Assembly: GCF_025566985.1 (NCBI RefSeq)
Contig: NZ_JAOQJD010000003.1
Coordinates: forward strand, 1 to 64,000
DNA length: 64,000 nt
Origin: Aedoeadaptatus acetigenes
GTDB taxonomy: Bacteria; Bacillota; Clostridia; Tissierellales; Peptoniphilaceae
Direction of reading: 5' to 3'
The number at the start of each line of letters is the position of its first letter. The stretch's first letter is position 1. The notes under the pieces were generated by a model. It ran no database searches. It worked only from the letters and a program-made list of their open reading frames with translations, and was not told the DNA's origin. Shown in pieces: positions 60,501-64,000 of this stretch. The position numbers and the translations under genes are program-made.

Positions 60501-63500
60501 CTTCTTTTGTGCTTCGGGATCCGTGGGATCGTCATAGCCTGTAAAGCCTTTTTTAATAGGGGCTTTAAAGTGGAGGTCGGCCTTTGTATACTTATCGAAC
60601 TGATCTTTTTTGTCGGCACTTCCTCCCATCATGCCGTTTACAAGAACAGCGAGCTTTTGAATTTGATCCAAGTCCTTCACTTCGCAAGTGTAGATGGCTT
60701 GATCTTGTTTTAAGCCATCGGTGGTTTTTACGCCGGATTTAAATTGACCGTCGATCTTCATGCCTAGGTCCAGTATTAGATTCGCCAGTCTGCCTGCTCG
60801 CAAGGACAAGGTCATTTTGCCGTCCTCTACGACAAGCCTGGCGCGATTGCCGATAATGCCGCTTACCATAGGAAGGTCTGTGGTTTCGCCCTCTCTCGAT
60901 GCCATAAATCGAATGGTGTATACGCCGTCGGGAAGCTTGTCCGTTAAATTGAAGTTGTCGGTCTTCGCAGGTGCCTCGCCGGCTTTTCTGTTTTCCCACT
61001 GGCTTCCGTCGGAGAAGACCACTTTAATGTGAGGATTTTCTCCCGCCTTTTCTATGGCCTCTTGCAGGTCTCTGCTAATGACGTCGAAGGCATTGACGCT
61101 GCCGTAGGAGCAGTAGCCTTCCACATTCTTAACGGATTCCCTGCCGTTAATCGTAAAGGTGGCTTCCTTTATGGCCTTGGCTAAGGCCTTTTGTGCTTCT
61201 TTTTCATCTTTGTTCGGATAGTTTTTAAAGTAAATCTTTAGTGATTTCGAGCCGTAGCTTGAGGTTTCGAGTTTCACCGCTTCAATGGCGAATCGTTCAT
61301 TGAGCTTCCTTGTATCCCCCGGCTTATCTTTTACGCCGGAAGTGACGAAGTAGTAGCTGAATTTGTCCGCTTCAAAGACGATGTTGTTCCCTTGGATCTT
61401 CACGCCTTTTACAAGTTCGGGTGCCGCTGTACTTTCTTTGTCGTAATGGTAAACCTTTACGCTGTCTTTATCGTGGGCCCCAAGGGGAAGGGTCACCATG
61501 ATTTTGCGCTTCGGCTGTTGTTTCGCATTGTTAAGCAAGAAGCTGATGTCAAAAGCCGTTACAGTCTTGGCTTTTTCGGCAACAGATTTCACCGCTTCAT
61601 TGTCTTTTACAAATTGATCGCCTGTGACACTTACAACTTTTAATTCCGTTCCGTCTTTGAACGCGCCCTTCGGGTATTCAACCGTTACCTTCGCCGCGTC
61701 GTCGGTTTTGGTGATCATCTTGTCGCTTGTCATGGCGTAGGTGGTAAAGGTGTTGGTGGAGTAGGTGATAAAATCCCCTTCCACTTTCGGTTCCACTTTG
61801 TAGGTTCCCGTTTGCAGTTGATCGTCGTCATCTTCGTAAGCATAGGCTTGATATAAATTAACGCCTGTCTTGTTGTGGCTGCCTAGGGGGAAGAATAGCT
61901 TCACATTCTTAATCGTACCTTGCTTTGCTCCGTTCTTTACGAAAGAAACAGTGTAGGCGGTGAAGTTGCCTGCATTTTCAATTTCCTTGGCAGCATTTTT
62001 ATAGGTTTTTAAGAATGTCGCTTTTTCGACTTTCTCTACTTTAAATTCCGTTCCCTCTTCAAAGACATCGGACATGTATTCCGCTTTTACGCCTGTGGCA
62101 GCATCGACTTTGGTGACGAGCGTCGGCTCTTCCGGTTGCGGTTTCGGCGCATTGGGATCTGCCACGGGCTTAATGGTCACGGTTTTGGTCGCCGTCGTGT
62201 TGTCGTTGTAGGTAATTTCCACTTTGATTTCGCTCTTGCCGTAAAGGGCTTTGGCGATTTCTACATCGTTGGAAACGTAGTGATCGGTGACCGTACTAAA
62301 ACCAAAGGTCGATTTGTCGTATGCTTTTCCGTTGATCTTAATGGTCTTAATTTCGTTTCCAACTTCTTTTGCCTTTTGAGCCGAACCGAAATCCAATTCC
62401 AATTGCGGTGAGGCTCCATTGATTCTAAAGATAATGTTTTGAATGGGGTATTCGTCTTTCTTTCCGGTTTCAGGTGCCGGCGTTTCGTGGCCGCTTTCGC
62501 CCGGTTTGTTGTCCCAAACGGAACCGTCGGAGAAGGTAACTACAATATGAGGATCTTCCCCGGCTTCTTTTATTGCTTTCCCTAAAGCCGGTCCGCCATA
62601 TTCACTGGTAGAATAAGCTTCAAAACATTCCGTCGAACCGCGCGTGATCCAACCTTGAACATTGGTAATTTTTTCTCCGCCATTGATTTGGAAAGAGGCA
62701 TTCTTCATGGCTTCTTCTAAAGCATTGCTCTCTTCCCTATTGGAACTCAGCGGAAGGTTTTTAAAGAAAATTTTAGGCGTACTGTAGTCGTATTCCTTTT
62801 TCCAGTTTTTAGAGAAACCGATGCGCTCGATTTGGAAGCGCTTCGCCAATGTGTTTTCATTGCCCGTTTCCGGTTTTTGCTTTTTATCTTCCTTTTCAAT
62901 GTATTTCTTCACATCGAATTTAATTTCTTTCGGCGCTACATAGCCCGCTTGGGTGTAGGTAATGGTATTGTCGTCTTTAAAGCCGATTTCGATTTTGTGG
63001 GCCTTGTTGTCCAGTAATTTTAAGCCCGTCATGGCAAATTCGAGCTTCCCATTAAACAGCGTAAGATCTCTCGTGTCTTTCTTCGCATCGATAAAGAAGT
63101 TTGTAAAGCCCGGTCTTAAATCATTGCCTTGATTGTCGTCGACGAGGATGTAACGAATGTTTTGGAAGTATTTGGTATGCCATTGATCTTGCGGCGTATC
63201 ACTTGAAAGGATCAGGGCGTTGCCTAATTTTTCAGGCGTTCCCACACCGGTAATTTCCAAACCTTCTGCCATGCCGCCGGTATTCACTTGGCTAAGTTTA
63301 TTATTCGGCGCAGGTTCTTTGTTTTCGTCCACATAGCCCGCTTCCGTCTTCACGACTTCCGAGCCGTCTTTCATAATAATTTTAAATTCGTGGGCGGTTT
63401 TTCTGCCGAAGTTTTCTACAATGGCCGCCGCGTCTTTCATCTTATCCCAAGTGCGGAAAACGCCGCCTTGCCAGAGGAGATTGGGATAATTGTCGCTGCC

Positions 63501-64000
63501 TATAAAGTTCAGCGTCTTGCCGTCGATGACGACTTTTTCCACATTATTTTTTAATAAGTAAGTTAATGCGCCACCGTTGGAATCATGGGCGTATCTCAAT
63601 CGAACACCGACATAAGTTCCCACGGGATCCGTGCTGGATTGGCCTGTTTCAATGGATGTGATCGTCAGACCGTCTGCCATTTTCTTTATGTTTTCGTTTT
63701 TGATCACGCCTTTATAAAAGGTATAACCTTGCGCCGTAATCTCAATGAGATTTTCCGGCAAGACGAGGACATGATTGTCGATGATGATCTTTCCTTCGTC
63801 TTCATCATATCCGAAGGTGTAATTCGCCTCGCCTGTCGACGTGCCCTCTCTGTAATAAGATTGCTTGTTGATTTTAATCGCCGTGATGCTTCGCATCCAA
63901 TCGCTTTGTGCTTCTCCGGGCTCATCGCCTGCAAATCCTATTTTCAAAGCACCTTCCGATGTGTCGAAGACAATGCCCTGAGGCACTTCCTTCGCCCCAT
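57537..64000 (-). CDS. Shr-like hemoglobin/heme receptor, S-layer anchored (5' end outside window)
   Basis: At least 2154 residues; the frame is still open at the window edge, so the signal peptide lies outside. From the edge: several hemoglobin-interacting-type (DUF1533-like) modules of about 110-130 residues (ITAIKINKQSYYR, VEKVVIDGKTL, IKTIKINGKAY), two beta modules ending FTTYAMTS and FSYYFVTS, another pair of binding-type modules, a NEAT-like domain (about 61.0-60.6 kb, LPDGVYTIRFMA, PMVSG, LVNGMMGG), leucine-rich repeats (60.37-59.70 kb), a region of unknown fold, three FIVAR repeats (59.03-58.35 kb), a PxP-rich spacer and three SLH domains. The HID-NEAT-LRR order is that of streptococcal Shr. 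Confidence 0.85.
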   Translation of the reverse strand, partial: GAKEVPQGIVFDTSEGALKIGFAGDEPGEAQSDWMRSITAIKINKQSYYREGTSTGEANYTFGYDEDEGKIIIDNHVLVLPENLIEITAQGYTFYKGVIKNENIKKMADGLTITSIETGQSSTDPVGTYVGVRLRYAHDSNGGALTYLLKNNVEKVVIDGKTLNFIGSDNYPNLLWQGGVFRTWDKMKDAAAIVENFGRKTAHEFKIIMKDGSEVVKTEAGYVDENKEPAPNNKLSQVNTGGMAEGLEITGVGTPEKLGNALILSSDTPQDQWHTKYFQNIRYILVDDNQGNDLRPGFTNFFIDAKKDTRDLTLFNGKLEFAMTGLKLLDNKAHKIEIGFKDDNTITYTQAGYVAPKEIKFDVKKYIEKEDKKQKPETGNENTLAKRFQIERIGFSKNWKKEYDYSTPKIFFKNLPLSSNREESNALEEAMKNASFQINGGEKITNVQGWITRGSTECFEAYSTSEYGGPALGKAIKEAGEDPHIVVTFSDGSVWDNKPGESGHETPAPETGKKDEYPIQNIIFRINGASPQLELDFGSAQKAKEVGNEIKTIKINGKAYDKSTFGFSTVTDHYVSNDVEIAKALYGKSEIKVEITYNDNTTATKTVTIKPVADPNAPKPQPEEPTLVTKVDAATGVKAEYMSDVFEEGTEFKVEKVEKATFLKTYKNAAKEIENAGNFTAYTVSFVKNGAKQGTIKNVKLFFPLGSHNKTGVNLYQAYAYEDDDDQLQTGTYKVEPKVEGDFITYSTNTFTTYAMTSDKMITKTDDAAKVTVEYPKGAFKDGTELKVVSVTGDQFVKDNEAVKSVAEKAKTVTAFDISFLLNNAKQQPKRKIMVTLPLGAHDKDSVKVYHYDKESTAAPELVKGVKIQGNNIVFEADKFSYYFVTSGVKDKPGDTRKLNERFAIEAVKLETSSYGSKSLKIYFKNYPNKDEKEAQKALAKAIKEATFTINGRESVKNVEGYCSYGSVNAFDVISRDLQEAIEKAGENPHIKVVFSDGSQWENRKAGEAPAKTDNFNLTDKLPDGVYTIRFMASREGETTDLPMVSGIIGNRARLVVEDGKMTLSLRAGRLANLILDLGMKIDGQFKSGVKTTDGLKQDQAIYTCEVKDLDQIQKLAVLVNGMMGGSADKKDQFDKYTKADLHFKAPIKKGFTGYDDPTDPEAQKKRNADNLTLKLIDAGVKDLDDDGKLSPEELQKATGHLDLSGEKIAKTPDISMLKDLGPGVTGIELSSNDITEIPAGLFDKMTGLTHINIYGNKLESLPKGIFDNNEYLSTLWMSGNKLKDLDKGLLAKNKYIKEIDLSNNGIEKLPEGFLKDASRLETFYASENKLTSLDGVLADKYRRLRIINVNDNELTALPEAFGKYKSLEELRANNNRLKALPKTMDQLNRLVSLYLENNEIESLPESLWLRMADNANKYATKYPNLIVKGNLLKNIPFDKIAAKASGQRVRFNKFDVSCNYLKSTLTDAELAIIKKAGVTIKDTHDNYYQPQRSAMNAQVSYAEGKVKVSQDLDLLQMFYWNSGDINDWKFFKSPGEYKDFVENTIYRKYGIRTGNEQLAIAQVLDKDGWDWKIQDTIEKIDGVKATVVYNGFVKNKGHNEIESEIDPVDSLNPVIETALDSGANYKLTRRLMLSKNNFETEFYYSVDFKTPETSADESLAKAKDALRAAIEAAEATLKDGKDYTDETKQAVEEKVVAANEALKGNEAAAMNAAKANLENAVKALKEKEVVPQEDAKLQEAKAALTKAIAAAEATLKDGKDYTDETKQAVEEKVVAANEALKGNDAEAMNAAKADLEEAVKALKEKEVVPQEDAKLQEAKTALTKAIKVAKAKLKDGKAYTAETKTAVEKAITQAERDVAGRDKAAIDKAKADLGKAVAGLKEAQKPTPQPTPQPQPKPNPQPKPQPKPTPQPQPKPTPNPSNENKNRPGGSSSGSASNRFGANTQSASSKPQESKPVEKPKVTETKRNFTVNVPKEAFVKGYPDGSFKPNQKVVRSEIATMLARFVSVSGDLQKALADIRPTDWYFDSFKTLINAGIITGYGDGNYRPNEGVTRAQAVTMIARLKGLQPKQGGFKDVPANAWYAGYAGALKEAGIVVGYEDGSFGGDRVITRAEIIAMINRAFNIPKKQSRKAFSDLPENHWAYEDIQKAAN
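58567..59034 (-). repeat. 234-bp tandem repeats coding for FIVAR modules
   Basis: Two nearly identical 234-bp units (58567-58800 and 58801-59034), each 78 residues (ATLKDGKDYTDETKQAVEE, then VVAANEALKGN). A third, more diverged unit follows at about 58370-58566. The near identity suggests recent duplication. Confidence 0.88.

Noticed and set aside
1..64000. tRNA genes
   Set aside because: No cloverleaf with the GTTCRANYC block was noticed in the gaps between genes; a tRNA search program would be needed to exclude one fully.

Overview
The window looks like chromosome of a Gram-positive anaerobe of the Tissierellia/Peptoniphilaceae type (Peptoniphilus or Aedoeadaptatus-like). This is inferred from Firmicute-type housekeeping proteins, SLH-anchored surface proteins, an NhaC antiporter, an ECF riboflavin transporter under an FMN riboswitch, and about half G+C by eye. 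No taxonomic search could be run. Most genes lie on the minus strand; plus-strand genes are one insertion sequence, rodA, degV, rplY, an iclR-type gene, pepT and fluC.

Layout. 1-0.4 kb: 5' end of a 16S rRNA gene leaving the window leftwards, with strong tandem promoters. 0.4-1.9 kb: a small acetyltransferase and an LCP cell-wall ligase. 2.0-3.3 kb: an IS3-family element in hairpin-rich DNA. 3.5-16 kb: the informational block rpoB-rpoC, bioY, rpsL-rpsG-fusA-tuf. 16-32.5 kb: a mixed block with VanW protein, nth, queG, rodA, degV, rplY, nhaC, ribU, an ISL3-family element with a perfect 8-bp target duplication, purC, an L,D-transpeptidase, an IclR regulator, a cyclase-family hydrolase, a purine permease and azlCD. 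32.7-33.9 kb: rplJ-rplL with an L10 leader, far from rpoBC. 33.9-36.7 kb: a flavoprotein, pepT and fluC.

36.8-64 kb is a large heme/hemoglobin acquisition locus and the most interesting part. In transcription order (minus strand) it holds: a giant Shr-like receptor (hemoglobin-interacting-like modules, a NEAT-like domain, leucine-rich repeats, FIVAR repeats, three SLH domains; cut by the window end); a 2126-residue subtilisin-family protease carrying a NEAT domain and SLH domains; a cytoplasmic regulator joining a DtxR-like winged helix to a NEAT domain; a DUF454 membrane protein; a membrane-anchored protein with two NEAT domains; a Shp-like heme protein; a heme-type ABC importer (lipoprotein, permease, ATPase); a flavodoxin; a four-NEAT SLH protein; a NEAT protein with a copper-amine-oxidase-type wall domain; and a CydDC-like ABC exporter pair. 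The order resembles the streptococcal shr-shp-htsABC operon but is much expanded.

Proposed working: the surface protease opens hemoglobin, the Shr-like and SLH-NEAT proteins capture heme at the S-layer, the membrane-anchored NEAT and Shp-like proteins pass it to the ABC importer, and the NEAT-containing regulator senses heme inside the cell and controls the promoter in front of its own gene. The domain calls come from reading the sequence; the flow of heme and the sensing role are inference.
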